A DNA stretch of 64,000 nucleotides from Datisca glomerata (GCA_003255025.1 QANY01005731.1:567019-631018); one strand, 5' to 3'. Counted from the first letter of the stretch, positions 35,508 through 48,603 are shown. The notes: generated from the sequence alone by a model not told the origin. Translations and numbers: made by a program.

Positions 35508-38401
35508 ATGATCAACATGAATTTGAACATGAACATGGCAATGATGATGATGAAACCTGCATGGCTACAAGGTTTAATGGCTGAGACATTCTTTGGTGCT
35601 TGTGGGGTCCACGAGAATTTCCGGAAGAACGAGAAGAACGTCTTCTGTTTGCACTGTTGCCTTAGTGTTTGCTCCCACTGTCTTCCTTCTCATCGCTCTC
35701 ACCCACTCCTTCAGGTATCTTTTCTCATTCAAATTTAAGAAAACGAAATCATGCACTCAATCAAAATCTTATACAAAGCAAGTTCTCTGTCATGTTTGTT
35801 CAATTTATCATTTGTCTTATCTGTGTTTTAATCTGGTTACTATGAATTCATTCATTGCTGGGTATTGGAGACTTCTAATTATTTATGATACTCTCTCCTT
35901 GGAAATTGTTGAGTCTCTAACAATTCTGAAGTAGGTATGTGAAATTTCTCACGATTATTTTTATTTTTCATTTCTTTTGGGAAATTCTGTCCGAAGCTTC
36001 CTCAATTTTCCTTGATTAATTTTCATGATCAGTTACTTCAATTCAACTCTTTCTATTCTATACTTAAATTGCAATTCATGGAGTTTTTGCAAGCCATAGC
36101 GTGACTCTTTTTTGTGGGTAGAGTTGATTTTCCTACTAAAATTACTTTTACTTCTTTACCCATTTTTGTATTGTTATGGTTCGTGATTCTTTATGGAGGT
36201 GCTAACTGCACTATAAACTATGTTCTGACGACCTTTTATTTAACTGGAAAAATTACAATACATGTCTTAGAAGATTTAAGTTGTTGTTTGGCATTTGGGG
36301 TTGTCCTCTTTTTCTTTTGTACTCTTGAATTTCGCCACTGCAAAATGCTTTCTTAACACCGAATCGAACCCAATTCTTTTCTGAGTTTAAACATCTCTCT
36401 GCTAGCTTCTTTATAATTGTTTTTATTGTTGATCGGATTAGATTTAGCCTTTGATTGAACCCACGTCTCTGTTTCTGGACTGAAGAATAATATAAATTTT
36501 AATATAAATAAAAGTTGAATGAAAATTAGAAGGCATGAGAACCAATGGGTATTAATGAACTGAACAATTGGAATACAAATTCTGCTTGATTCTCCTTACA
36601 TTTTGCAGAGTTTCTGTTCTGTTTTTCTTGCGAAGGGGATTAAGTTTTGAGTTATAACCCGTGAGAGGAGATGGGACCCGGTTTGAAAGTTGAAAGTCTC
36701 TGCCAATGTCCATAAAAACAATAGAAGACAGAGCACTGGGTATCTCCATGAGATCTCTCTGGAGATAAGATAATACTTGCTATTTCTTCGAATCATTCCA
36801 AAAGAAAAAAGGAAATCCTTTCAACAGTTCTTACCATATTTTCTTTTTGAATAATATGAAGTCCCTATTTTCTTATCAGTTCCTTCTAGTTAATGTGCTC
36901 TATTTTTTATTTGTTTATTGATGAGGTGGGTATTCACCAAAAAGGCTAACAATGTCTTCCTCTTATATCTAGTCTTTGAGGCTTTGTTTCTTTCCCATTA
37001 ATGGAATACAACTTTTATCCCTTTTTTCTTGCAAAGGCTTCTCAGCTGTTGCTTTCAAGGAAAGGGAAAGTTTGACCCTAGTCAAAGATGTAGATTCAAT
37101 GAAATGTCATCATCTTCTGTTTATATTATTTTCAGAAGTGCCCTCCAATTCATTTGTTTTTCTTTCATTGATGAATTTTTTTTATCAATTCTTTGATTGA
37201 ATTATTGTTTGTTGCCCAAGATTTCACCCAATTCTCCAGGTAGTGAAAGATTAGTCTAGACTCTAGCATTAGTTCCATGGTGAAAATGGATATATTTTGC
37301 TCTTCTAATGAAAATTGAATTATACTTCAATCTTTCTCCTAAACTTTTGGCCTCTTAAGTAGTAATTGATAAATAAGTCGTCGTTCATATGGATAATTAC
37401 GTTTCACAGGTTAGACGATATGTTTATCACGATGTAATTCGACTAAGCGATCTTGAGAATCTCGTCGACTGCTCCTTTATTCAGGTAGTTACAATGTGTT
37501 TACATAGAAAAACACGTTTACTAACTGTCAACAACTATATTTACTAAAATTTTATCTTTCCTCTGGCAGCCCTACACCATAAATGGTGCAAAGGTGATAT
37601 TTTTGAATCACAGGCCACAGACTAGATCTTGCAAGGGTTCATCAAACATCTGCTTAACATGCGATAGGATTCTTCAGGAGCCATTTCACTTCTGTTCTCT
37701 CTCATGCAAGGTTTTTCATCATTCTCCCCATTTACTCTTTTATAATGTTTCCATTTTCATCTACACTGTACATTCTGAAAATCAAAGACCAAAGATTCTC
37801 TCTTTTTTGGCAAATTCAGATTTCAGTAAATATTTATTTTACTCTGATTAGATAACTATATCAGATTAAATATTTATGGAAATTTGGCAATTGGATTCTG
37901 CAGAAAAATCAAAGCCAATCTAGAATTATATAATTCAACATGCTTGTATAAGTATAAATTAAAAGGAAGTATATATATGTTTTGAATCATGGTTAAATTT
38001 CTGGAGAAAATAAATCCTCGGTCTGCTGAATTTTAGTGTGAAAAATTACCGGAATCATGGATATGCAGGTTGATCACATGGTTTATCAAGGGGAGGATTT
38101 ATCGAGCATTCTATACAGATTCGACGAGTCCAAATTTTCATTTTCGCAATTTGAGGGATTAAGGATTGATGGGTCAGAGGTGATAGACGAAATCACTCCA
38201 AACTCCATAATGGAAGAAGCATTTCAGTACAATGGCGGTTCATCTTGCTCCAATGAAGCCACAAGTAATGCAGTAAGTTTAAGGGAACCAGCAGAGATAA
38301 TGAAGAAGAAGAAGAAGAAAGGCAATGATTTCTTCCCTGGGATTGTTCTATCTCTAAGTAGCAGGAGAAAGGGTGCTCCTCAAAGGGCTCCTCTATCTTG
38401 A
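35508..38401 (+). CDS. PLATZ: PLATZ zinc-binding transcription factor, complete four-exon gene
   Basis: PLATZ proteins are plant-specific nuclear zinc-dependent DNA-binding proteins that bind A/T-rich sequence and usually repress transcription. Exons are 35508-35714, 37410-37484, 37570-37710 and 38069-38401. All introns are GT-AG and phase 0; the sum is 756 nt (251 aa). The first zinc motif is complete: Cys32-x2-His35, Cys47-x2-Cys50, Cys55-x2-Cys58, His62-x2-His65. The second, C-L-T-C...C-S-L-S-C, is at the end of exon 3. V-R-R-Y-V-Y-H-D-V-I-R-L-x-D-L fills exon 2, as in the family. The C-terminus is variable, has a K-K-K-K-K run (possible nuclear signal), and ends R-R-K-G-A-P-Q-R-A-P-L-S, a common PLATZ ending. 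The start is the ATG closest upstream of the domain in a Met-rich stretch (M-I-N-M-N-L); another Met nearby could serve instead. Confidence 0.94.
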
Positions 38402-39862
38402 ATTTTAAGTAATTAATTATATATAAGTTAATCTCATAAATTAAGGCTATTTATTAATATATAGTTTTAGCGGTTGTTTTGTTTGTACTTTTATTACTGT
38501 ATTATGTATTATTTACTTCTAGAGAACAAGGAGAAGGGGGTAATTTTCCATTGCTGTTTTTAGGTGAGTTTAAAGAGACTAAATTTGAGAAATTGGCTCT
38601 CAAAAAATTCACCAATTTTGTATCCAACGTAATGGAAATTTCTCTTGATATAATTATAGAAATATTTATTTACATTATTTACGCATAGTTTTGCTTTTTT
38701 TTTTCTTCTAGTTGTGGTGTTTTTTTATGCTTTTCAAAGTTTATTATATGCTGATAAAAGTTTCTCTCTATTTGTACATAAATTTTATCTTCCATTCAAT
38801 TGGACAGTCTGACTCACTGATTTGTACATATTATGTATTATTTACATTTTTTATTGTTTTTGACTCACTGATTTAGATCGTCAATCAAATTTTCGCGTCT
38901 GTCTTTGCTCACGCTAGACAAGCCCGATCCCGCTTAGAGAAACCATGGTTTGACTTTTCTTATGAAAAATTGGGTTAAAGTTAAACTCAATTTACACCTT
39001 TTAAGCTTTGTATGATTGATAAACTTTAAAAATGAAAATAATTTTTTTTTGAAATAATTTACTTTGTTTAAATTTAATTCTTGCTTTTTTAGTTGTGTTG
39101 TTTTAAAAGTAAATTTTTCAAAAGGAAGAGTTTTGGTCATATTTAGGTTATATATTTCTAATTTTCTAAATTTGAACCTTTGTACAATCTAATTTTGTCA
39201 CATTGAATTTGATCAAATTACCTTGAAACGAAGTGAAAATCACAAAAATTATACGAATGAAATTAATATTATAAGTCGTAAAACTGAAACTAAGTCTCCA
39301 AATTAAAAACATAGAGACCAGAGGTGTGAAAGTAATTTAAATAAAACATTGAAAATTATTATTTATTATCGAGATAATTATAATATATTTTTTTCAAGTA
39401 ATATCAAGATAATTAATTCTCTCACAACTTACTTTGTATCCTAAAGTTGTAGAAATAAAATAAAATCCTACACAAAAGACTTTTTTTTTTTCAAAAGATC
39501 AATACGTGACCGAGATTTGGAGAAAAGTTTCTCGATGACATGGATCAATAAGATCTGATCAAGTACAATAATTAATAATAAATCTTACTACTAATAATAA
39601 TATAATTATTCAAAAAATATTTGATCTAATTAATAATATTAAATATAATTATTCATTAAAAAAGTGTAAAACTTTTACATATTTTCAAATTTAATTGATT
39701 CTCCGGACACAACTCCTCACCTTTACTCCCTTGTTGAGGAGACAATGAGAAAGTTAAAGAAGCAAAGAGTAGTAGTTAGTTGTGATTTTCCTAATTACTG
39801 ATATAGGTAAAGGAGTTTACAAAGAAATGAAAATGCTGAGATCACCTACTATGGCATTTTAA

Positions 39863-39953
39863 GGGGATGTTTGGGGTTAGCATATGGTGCACGTCAGAGC
39901 CTGACACAGACTAAGGCAGGTCCTCTCCAATCTTCACACCTGCCAAACACCCC
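39863..39953. repeat. Possible tiny MITE-like remnant with GGGGxTGTTTGG ends
   Basis: GGGGATGTTTGG at the left is met by CCAAACACCCC at the right about 90 bp later, and TTAA precedes the left end. GGGTGTTTGG-type ends and TWA target sites are known for PIF/Harbinger-derived MITEs in plants. The element is very short and no clear target duplication is seen on the right, so this is tentative. Confidence 0.25.
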
Positions 39954-41622
39954 TGCCCGCTTGATTTTGACACATTTCACTTTATTATTATTTTCCCTCA
40001 AAAACTATCATTTTAACTATTCTGACTACCAAGTCTTTCATATGAGAAATCAAAAATGAGTTATGTCGACCTCATTTGAGTCGATGAATTGAGTTTTTAT
40101 ATGCTTCTTCTGTTTTCTTCAACAGACAAATCAAATACAACGTAATTACTTATAACACCAGAAAAACTCAATCTATTTTAAAGTTGTGTAATTATGTAAT
40201 ATACCTTAATTCCTAATGTGTGATTAGTCTAAAATTATGTCGTCAACTTTAACTTTGACATTATTTATATCCGTTAATTAGTTTCATCTAAGATATCTCA
40301 ATCATTCAGATGTGTTTTGTGCATAGAAACAAAACGAAATGTTAAAAGATAATTGCAAATTGTCATTTGCAAGTACACTCCTTAATCTTTAAAAATTACC
40401 TTTAAAGTCCGTAGGCTTTGATAATATATATATATACAACATCATTCAATTATGTTAGTTCAAATTTCAATTTAATGTAAAAAAAACCATGACGTATAAT
40501 CACTTAAAAGTAAAATATTTTCACCAACAAACTATATATGAAAATAAATGTAATTACACGAAATTTATTTATATTTTCTATCGTCTAACTAAATTCAAGA
40601 TGACTAGAAGCTATTTTTAAATTTGAGAGTTATAATTGCAAATGACACAAAATTGAGAGAAACTGAAATAAAAAACAAGAGAAGAAGTGAGTTCAAGTTT
40701 CCAATGATTGCAAAAATTTGGGGAAAAAGTTAAAAACTAAAAAGAGAAAAGCTATGGGACCGTTGTAAGTTTAGCAGAAGAAGGATAGTAGTTGGGAGTC
40801 AGATTGAACTTTAGGAGACCACCTTTAAGAAAAAATATAATCATACCCCTCAAACTTTATTTCTTACAAACCTATCCTCCAATTTTTACAAATTATATTT
40901 AGTGGCCCACACCAGAATAATATTATTAAGTTTTTTTTAATCAGAATAATATTATAAACTCGAACACTTTCATTTTTTAACAAAATTACCCTCATAAAGT
41001 TTTTTATGGATGGAACTAGAATCTTTCAAAATGTTGGTTTGTATCATTTAAATTTAATCAAGATTAATATTCAAAATAAATAACTTTTAACTTCTTATCT
41101 GAATTTTTTTAAATACAAAACAATATGAGAAATAGAGATTTAGAGTATTTTAATTGATTATATTTGTTTAACATTATCTCTCATGCTCATAACAAAATGT
41201 AATATCACTTTGCCCCTTAATTCTTATAATTTATGTACTTTACCACCAAAAGTGCTTTCTTCTACACATTGTCACATGAAGTTTGCATTTCTTAGTACAT
41301 TATTGTTTATAATATATCTAAATGATTGTGAACTCAAATTTGTCATAAATTAAAATTTTGATTAAATATTAGAACGTGTGATAATCTGCCAATACGAGAG
41401 ATTGAAGGTATGAGAAAAAATAGAAATGAATATTTTATTTTAAAAATTAAATACTTTTAAAATTAGAAGTAATATTTTTAATTACAAACACATGCATCTC
41501 ATATGACATAAAAATGGGTAAATATTTTCAAGAAAAACAAGCTAAGATTGCAATGTTAAAATGAAAGAAGAAGAAGTTGTTTTTAGACTTAAAAGAATAA
41601 GATAAGATTCCATTTAAAAATA

Positions 41623-41651
41623 GGGGGGGGGGGGGGGNGGGGGGGGGGGGG
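41623..41651. other. Poly-G run with one undetermined base
   Basis: A G homopolymer of 29 positions contains a single n at 41638. This probably marks a join or a low-quality consensus in the assembly rather than a biological motif. Confidence 0.9.
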
Positions 41652-42349
41652 ATAGACACATCCTTGTCACAGTCTGAGCAATATATCAGAAGGTAATTCA
41701 GATAATACAGTGTCAGATTGTCCCAATCCTTTGACTAATTGCTTACTACTTTGACCCTATATACTAAACTACATACTCCTACTCTTTTGTTTGGCAGTTC
41801 AATAGACGACACTCCATGTGGCCATCTTTTCTTTTTACAGAACTTGTCATGGAACATGCAATTTCAAAGCGTTTACAACCATTATCATTAATAACTAGTT
41901 AAATTTTAAATTAAATTTTAGTTAATTAAATAACGTGATATTTCATTAGTTATTAAAGTGATTTACAAATTAATTTATTATAATCGACACATTACACAAT
42001 CAAATGAACTTAATTTATAATTTGACATTGTAAAATTATTCTTATCATTAATATTACAAAAAATAATTGGCAAAAACAATTTCACTATTATTGTGCAACT
42101 TTGTCCTTACTCTATGTTGTATTTCATTTCAAGTACTTCTACTAACTTTACTTTATGTTGTTTTTCAAGTACTATTATAGTTGAGTTTAATTCGGGATCA
42201 TGAAAATACCACAGGTAATTTGTAAAAATATACCTTTCAGAAATTTTTTTTTGATAAAGATATCTTTAAAAAATAGAAATTCATATTTTCCTTTTTTATT
42301 TTTAAAGTGTCTATCAATTTTTTGCACATCTCTCAATATCCATTAATTC

Positions 42350-42780
42350 TTTGCGATGAGTTAACAACTACTTGAATAGTTCAAGTAATTGTAATATATT
42401 ACTTGAATCCATCAAGTGATCGTATTGGACGTGGTTAAAAATGTCAACAGTTATTTATGAGTTCAAGCAGTATGTTATAAGTACTTGTGCTCTTAAGATC
42501 ACATTTGAAAGGATCATAAGTCATTAAAAATGATATCCTATTCATATGGGAAGATCAATTTATTAATGTTATTGGATTTGATTGAAAATGTCAATAGTTA
42601 TTTGTGGGTTCAAGTAATATTTTGTAATTACTTGTACCATTAAAGTTATCACATATAACTTAGATTTCAATATTAAAAAATGTCAACAATTATTAGAAGT
42701 AGTCAAAATATATTACTTGAACTCTTCAAGTAACTGATATAATAACTTAAATGATTCAAATAATATGTTATAGCTAGTTC
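42350..42780. repeat. Degenerate repeats with ACTTGAA / TTCAAGTA palindromic words
   Basis: Roughly three units share a core of AAATGTCAACAGTTATT followed by GTTCAAGTAATAT and TACTTG. Between them the words ACTTGAA and TTCAAGTAA face each other and could form short hairpins. No protein or known element is recognised. Confidence 0.45.
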
Positions 42781-43347
42781 AACCTTAAAAAATGAGTGAG
42801 AAACCAAAGGACGAAATTGGAATGAAAAAATGGAGAGAGAATCATGTGTTTTATTGAAAATATAAAAAACCGTCAATTTTAAGTTTTACTTGACTGGGGC
42901 CATTGGGTAGTGGAAAATGGGTAGTTGAGATTATAGAGATATTGTGGGGCTAAGTAGTTAAGATTGTATAAGTTATGGAAAACGACAAGAAAAGCTAACT
43001 TTTCAGCTCAAACTACAAAAGTGGTCAGAAAAATTTTCATTTGCAAAAATGGCTGAAAATGATTGAGGTAAACAATTTATTTACTAAAATTACATAGATG
43101 TAAATAAATTATCTATAGTATTCAGGCCGTTTTTGCAATAATTTTTTTTCTGAATTTTTACAGTTTGAGTGGAATGTTGGTCATTTTTACAGTTCTCCCT
43201 AATTACGGAATACTATTTGAAACTTTTAAATTATTATATCGGTTACTTAAAGGGTTCAAATAGTATAGTTACAAACGGACCCACAAATTGCCTCTTTATA
43301 TATATATATGATTTGTTTTTCTAATCTGTGAATCTGTTTTATCATAG

Positions 43348-43548
43348 GCTGACGTATCAGCTTCTATTTGGTTAGCTTCATGTACCTCAGTAAAACCTCT
43401 TAGAGACGTAAATCCCGAGGGTATGGTGGTTGTAGGGGCAGGTTGGAGAAGAGCGACCCTAATAGAAGGTTGTAGAAGTCACCACAACAGATTAGTAATC
43501 AAAATACAGTATGAAATTCTCAATCCTAAGAATAATTTAGTTAGTTGA
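43348..43548 (+). pseudogene. Copy A upstream ORF before the movement protein (no AUG)
   Basis: The reading frame with S-I-W-L-A-S, P-L-R-D-V-N-P, and I-K-I-Q-Y-E-I-L-N-P-K-N-N ends in a TGA three bases before the movement protein ATG. Related reading is present in the second leader (50700-50864), copy B leader and copy C. No ATG opens the frame in any copy; in copy A a TAG lies directly in front. Function unknown. The small first ORFs of other caulimovirids are of similar size. Confidence 0.6.
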
Positions 43549-43551
43549 GCC

Positions 43552-44640
43552 ATGAGTAGATTATTTATAAGTACTTCTTCTAGTAGTAGTAGATCTACAA
43601 TAACTTCAATACTTAACATAATAGATAAGGAACACTTTGAATTAGCAGATGATCAAGTAGATCATAGGGTATGAAATATACCTAAAATTTCTAATAAAAA
43701 TATTTACAAATTAACATGGTTTGTTGCTTCCTTCAATTCTCAGCATCATGTAAAAACAATTAAAAAAATATATGCTCTTAGGAAAGAGCATGAAACTTGC
43801 CAATTACTTTTCCCTGATGCAATAAAGCATCACATTCAAGAAGGATATAATTTTCTTCATTTTGGTTTAGTCCATATTGGAGTTAAGCCATTCATAAGAA
43901 GAGGCTTAAATACCTCTGTCTTATTAACCTTATGAGATGCAAGATTTACAAATTTTAATGAAAGTATAGCAGATCCTCATATTTTAAAATCATAATTTTA
44001 AGTATTAAAACAGTGGTTACCAAGTCCTAGAAGGTACCTAACCTCTAGCTTTAATCATCAGAATTCATTACAAAGCTACCAAAATAAATATGAATTTTCA
44101 AGCGATCAATAGGAGTCCAAAGAATCAAACCCTATTGATCCAATCTAGCCAAAGTAATGCCAATATTAGAGTTCCAAAAATAATTAGGTGGTCAGATATT
44201 AATTTACTTTCAAATTGGTTTTTAACTAATGAGAGTCAACCTACTCCAATTCAAAGACCGATTGAAGATGTAGATTACATCAATCAGTACATGGATGATA
44301 TTGTTAAAATTAACTTTCAATCATCTTCTAGTTCTAGTCCATAAATTAGGGAGTATAGTCAGTCTAGTACCACTAAGAATTCATTTTTTGGATCATCTAT
44401 TAATAAGGATCAAGATCTTAGGATTCAACAATTAGAACACGAATTAAAAAAATTAAAAATTAAAAATTTAAGACTTAAAGGCATAGCCACAAGTTTCCAA
44501 GTTAGTCAGCCAGTCTTGATAATAAGTCTGAACAATCTGACGAAGTTGAAGCACCCACTGAATCGGATTTTCAAGGAAACCTCCATCCTGTTAATCCTCA
44601 ACTTTTAGTCCTGAATATAGGAACCCTGAGTTAAGAATAT
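43552..44640 (+). pseudogene. Copy A movement protein
   Basis: Moves virus between cells through plasmodesmata. The frame starts at the ATG at 43552 and shows F-L-H-F-G-L-V-H-I-G-V-K-P and R-G-L-N-T-S-V-L-L, the conserved core of 30K-type caulimovirid movement proteins. A Trp codon is TGA near 43672 and an Arg codon is TGA near 43933. Compared with copy C, a segment of about 25 codons is missing after F-N-E-S, just before A-D-P-H-I-L. The C-terminal part is open in 44090-44344 and ends in a Ser-rich run. Confidence 0.85.
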
Positions 44641-44679
44641 AAACCAGATTATGAATGTCTAACCCAATACAATGATGAC

Positions 44680-46775
44680 TCAGCCAATCTAGATAGACGT
44701 AATAGGTTTAGAGATTCACATAATATGGATCAAAGAAAAATCATACTTGCTGAATGGAAAACATTCATGCAAGAATTCAGAGTTCATATATTTTTCCTTG
44801 ATTATATTGAAGATATTTATGAGAAAAATATCAAAATAATTTCAAAATATAAATGGGTCAAGGAAGACTTCAGTGTAGTGTCTGCCAATCATCCTCCTCC
44901 TAAGAAAATTATGATTAATCACAAAAACTTTTTAATCACTGCTTCTCCTTTCAAGATTGCAAAGGAAGAAGAACCAAATAAAAAGGTAGTTGAACAACTC
45001 AATTACATCAACCAGAGTCTAATTATAATAGGTAAACAATTAGTCAAAATTGAGAGCAAGGTTGATGATCTTCATGAATCCAAAACTAAAAAGCTTTGAA
45101 ATAAAAATATTTAATAAATCTTTCAGATAAAATAACTTTGAATATTGTTCCCATTAATAAACAACTTGATAAAATGCTTTAATAATTAAAAAATAAATCT
45201 GTAGAATCATCTTCTTCTGTTAAGGTTATTAACCAAGACAATAATTCTGAGTGAGATAGTCATAGGATAAAATCCTCCTGAGTCATCCATAGTCAATGAA
45301 TCTTAAAAAATTAACAATATTGAATATACATTTAAAAATTTAGAAATTAATAAATTAGAAAGAAAATGACATAAAAGCCTATGCCGTCAGATATACATAT
45401 TACTGAATCTAATCAATTTTCTGTATCTGGAAAGATTATAAGAATGAAATATTGATGGACTTTCTGAGCATGAAATTCTCAATAAATTGTAAAACATGGC
45501 AATGGTAGCTAACAGCTACATCACTATTCACAATCTGCCTCATACTGAGGTAATCAAACTTTTAGTCACAGGATTCACAGAAATGCTTCATTCTTGGGGG
45601 GAAATATCTCACAAAAGAATCCAAAAATTTCATCCTTTTAGCTGTTAATATTGATGCTGAAGGAACTCCATTTGTTCGCACACAAGATAAGAACAGTCAT
45701 TAGTAATGTCCTAGGTAATATAAACTGTGAGAGTCTAACCTATGGAACAATAATTACTATAATAAAAAACAAGGTTAAAAAATGTGCGTTGATATGAAAA
45801 TCAATAAACAAACTAGAGAAGAAAGTAAAACGGCCAAATACGAATTAGGCAATGTAAACAATATGGTTTACCCTCTATTGCCCATTCCCAGAAAAATAAG
45901 AAAAAATCTCACTTAAGACCTAGAAAATCTCACAAACCCTATAAGAGTAATTACCACAAAAATAGAGATAGAAATTTTGATCAATACTTCTCAAAAAATG
46001 AAAATATTAACAAACGCTTCTCTAAAAATAATAATTTCAACAAAAAATTTAATAAAAAATTTACTGATAAAAGTAAACTTAAATGTTTTAAATGTGGCGA
46101 GAGTGGTCATTTTTTAAATACTTGCCAATTTAAAAATAAAATTAACCAATTAAAAATTTCTGAAGAAGATAAACAAAAATTGTTTAGAATCTTAGAAACA
46201 ATATATTATTATAAGAATGATAGTAAATATTTATGAGAATTTAAATCACATGAATCCTCTGAACATAACTCTTCAAGTTCTGACAATGATTCTCCTAATA
46301 TCACTATGAGGTGTAGGGATGGTTGTTGCCAAAAAATAAATGTCTTAAATAAAAATGAAGAACAAGAAAACCTCTTGTTAGACTTAATTAGTAAAATATA
46401 AAATTCAGAATTAAAACATGAATATCTGGAAAGACTTAGGAAAATAGTTCTAAAGAAAGTAAATACGCAGTCTAATGATAACAACATTGCAAGATTTTCG
46501 CAAACCTTTGAAAAATCCAATAAGGTTAAAGAAAAAGAAGAAGTTACCTTAATGGAACTTAAAAAAGAAATTAAAAATATTAAACTTGAAATAAAAGAAT
46601 TGAAAAATTTAAACACTGAAATAAAAGAAGAATTAAATTTTTTAAAAATAGAAAATTTAATTAATAAACAAGAATATAGTGAACCTAGTAAATTACTAAT
46701 TTCTGATGATGAGGTTGAAGAACCTATTATTAATAGTCAAGATGATGATAACTTCATCTAATAATCACATCAAAA
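44680..46775 (+). pseudogene. Copy A coat protein region with CCHC zinc knuckle
   Basis: An upstream open part (44725-45099) contains E-W-K-T-F-M-Q-E-F and F-F-L-D-Y-I-E-D-I-Y. A frameshifted core around 45490-45700 contains F-T-E-M-L-H-S-W. A lysine/asparagine-rich basic region follows, then the RNA-binding knuckle C-F-K-C-G-E-S-G-H-F-L-N-T-C at 46084-46125, in which all four zinc ligands are present. A coiled-coil-like, K/E/L-rich stretch (46552-46690) and an acidic end follow. Several stops (for example TGA near 46234) interrupt the reading. Confidence 0.8.
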
Positions 46776-46799
46776 TAAAAATATGACACATAATGGTGA

Positions 46800-47140
46800 G
46801 AATAATTATTCAAGATTTTGATTTCACGACAATGGTTCTTGTTGATTCATGAGCAGGTTTGAATTGTATGCAGGAAGGATTAGTTCCAACCAAGTACTTC
46901 AATAAGACAAAAGAATCTTTGTCCTCTACTAATGGTATTTGTATGCATATCAATTATGAAATACCCACAATCCATATTTGTCAAGACAATGTGGTCAATG
47001 GAGTATAATGGAATAAATACCTATGTCATGAATAAACCTATAAAATTCAAATTTCTTTCTTTTCCTCACAATGAAAAGTTCAAAACTTTAAAGGAAAAAT
47101 CAATTTCCAATTCCATAAAATTAATTTCTTGTAAAGAAAA
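46800..47140 (+). pseudogene. Copy A aspartic protease, active site broken and flap deleted
   Basis: V-L-V-D-S is followed by TGA at 46850-46852, where Gly of the D-S-G-A active site belongs. L-N-C-M-Q-E follows. About 35 codons that copies B and C keep (from the S-F-V-L-V-K-N-M part to the L-L-Y-P-F part) are deleted; reading resumes at E-Y-N-G-I-N-T-Y. Confidence 0.8.
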
Positions 47141-47181
47141 ATAATTGTGTTTTTTACAGGATGAATTAAAATTCAATAGAA

Positions 47182-48602
47182 TTGAAGAACAACTTCGAAG
47201 TCCTGCTCTTTGAAATAAAATTTAAAATATTCGAACAAAAAATCCGTAAAGGATTATTATGTTCTAATATTCCTAATGCTTTCTGGCATAGGAAGCAACA
47301 TACTGTCAGTTTGCCTTATATTAAGGGATTTGATGAGAAAAATATCCCAACAAAAACAAGGCCAATTCAGATGAATTCTGATATACCTGAGTTCTGTAAA
47401 AAGAAAAATGTAGAACTTCTCAATAAAAATATCATTAGAATGAGCAAGTCTCCTTGGTCATGCTCGACCTTTTATGTCCAGAAGGCCAGTGCAATTGAAC
47501 GAGGAGTTCCTCGTTTAGTAATCAATTATAAACCCCTTAATATTGTTTTAGAATGAATAAGATATCCAATACCAAACAAAAGGGATTTGAAGATGCAGTG
47601 ATATTCTCTAAGTTTGATATGAAATTTGGATTTTGGCAAATCCAGATAAATGAAAATAATAAGTATAAAAATGCATTTGTAACTTCATTTGGCCATTACG
47701 AATGGAATGTAATGCCCTTTGGTCTTAAAAATGCTCTTAGAGAATTTCAAAATATAATGAATGAAATCTTTGATCAATTTACTGATTTCTCAATTATTTA
47801 TATTGATGATGTGCTCATTTTCTCTAAATCAACATAACAACATTAGAGATATCTTGAATCATTTGCTAAGATAATAAAACAAACTGGTTTATTTATATCT
47901 GCAAATAAAATTAGGTTATTTCAATCTGAGGTTAGATTCCTAGGATTTGAAATACACAATTCTATAACTAAGCCAATTAATAGAGTAATATAATTTGCTG
48001 ACAAATTCTCTAATGAAATCGTAGATAAAACACAGTTGCAAATATCTCTAGGATCTTTAAATTACATGTCTGATTTTTACAATAACTTGAGAATTGACTG
48101 TAAGCCTCTCTTTGACAAGCTTAAAAAGAATCCCCTTCCATGGAAAACTGTCCATACTAAATTAATCAAAAGAATAAAGGCACATGTTAATACACTTCCT
48201 TGTCATGGCATCCCTTCTAATAATTCTTTTAAAATTGTCCAAACTGATGTCTCTGGACTTGGATATGGATGTATCTTATTACAAAAAGTATCTCCAGAAT
48301 CACTTGAACAAATTGTTAGGTTCACATCTGGAATTTGGACCCAATCCCAAGTTAATTATAGTAAAATTAAAAAGGAAATCTTATCAGTTGTTCCGTGCAT
48401 ACAAAAATTTCAGGATGACTTGTTAAATCAAAAGTTTATTTTAAAAAATGATTGTAAATATGCAAAATATGTTTTAGAAAATGATGTTAAAAATACAGAT
48501 TCCAAACATATTTTTGCATGATGGCAATCTATTCTTAGTATTTTTTATTTTGATATTGAGTTTATTAAATGCATTAATAATTCAGTTCCTGACTTCTTGA
48601 CC
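47182..48602 (+). pseudogene. Copy A reverse transcriptase and RNase H
   Basis: Copies the pregenomic RNA into DNA and degrades the template. The N-part is open in 47182-47556 (S-K-S-P-W-S-C, P-R-L-V-I-N-Y-K-P-L-N), the palm in 47553-47837 (F-S-K-F-D-M-K-F-G-F-W-Q-I, W-N-V-M-P-F-G-L-K-N-A). The active-site box Y-I-D-D is intact at 47799-47810. RNase H is open in 48036-48521 with Q-T-D-V-S-G, K-K-E-I-L, N-D-C-K-Y, and then V-P-D-F-L-T-R-E near 48588. Stops occur at 47554, 47837 and near 47990 and 48520. Confidence 0.9.
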
Positions 48603-48603
48603 C

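Larger units (their letters stand above)
38402..43289. other. Intergenic spacer after PLATZ
   Basis: About 4.9 kb with no supported gene. The first few hundred bases are probably 3' UTR. It contains a small inverted-repeat patch (39863-39953), a poly-G run with an undetermined base (41623-41651) and a set of degenerate repeats (42350-42780), each listed separately. Short open frames here are AT-rich and anonymous. Confidence 0.5.
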
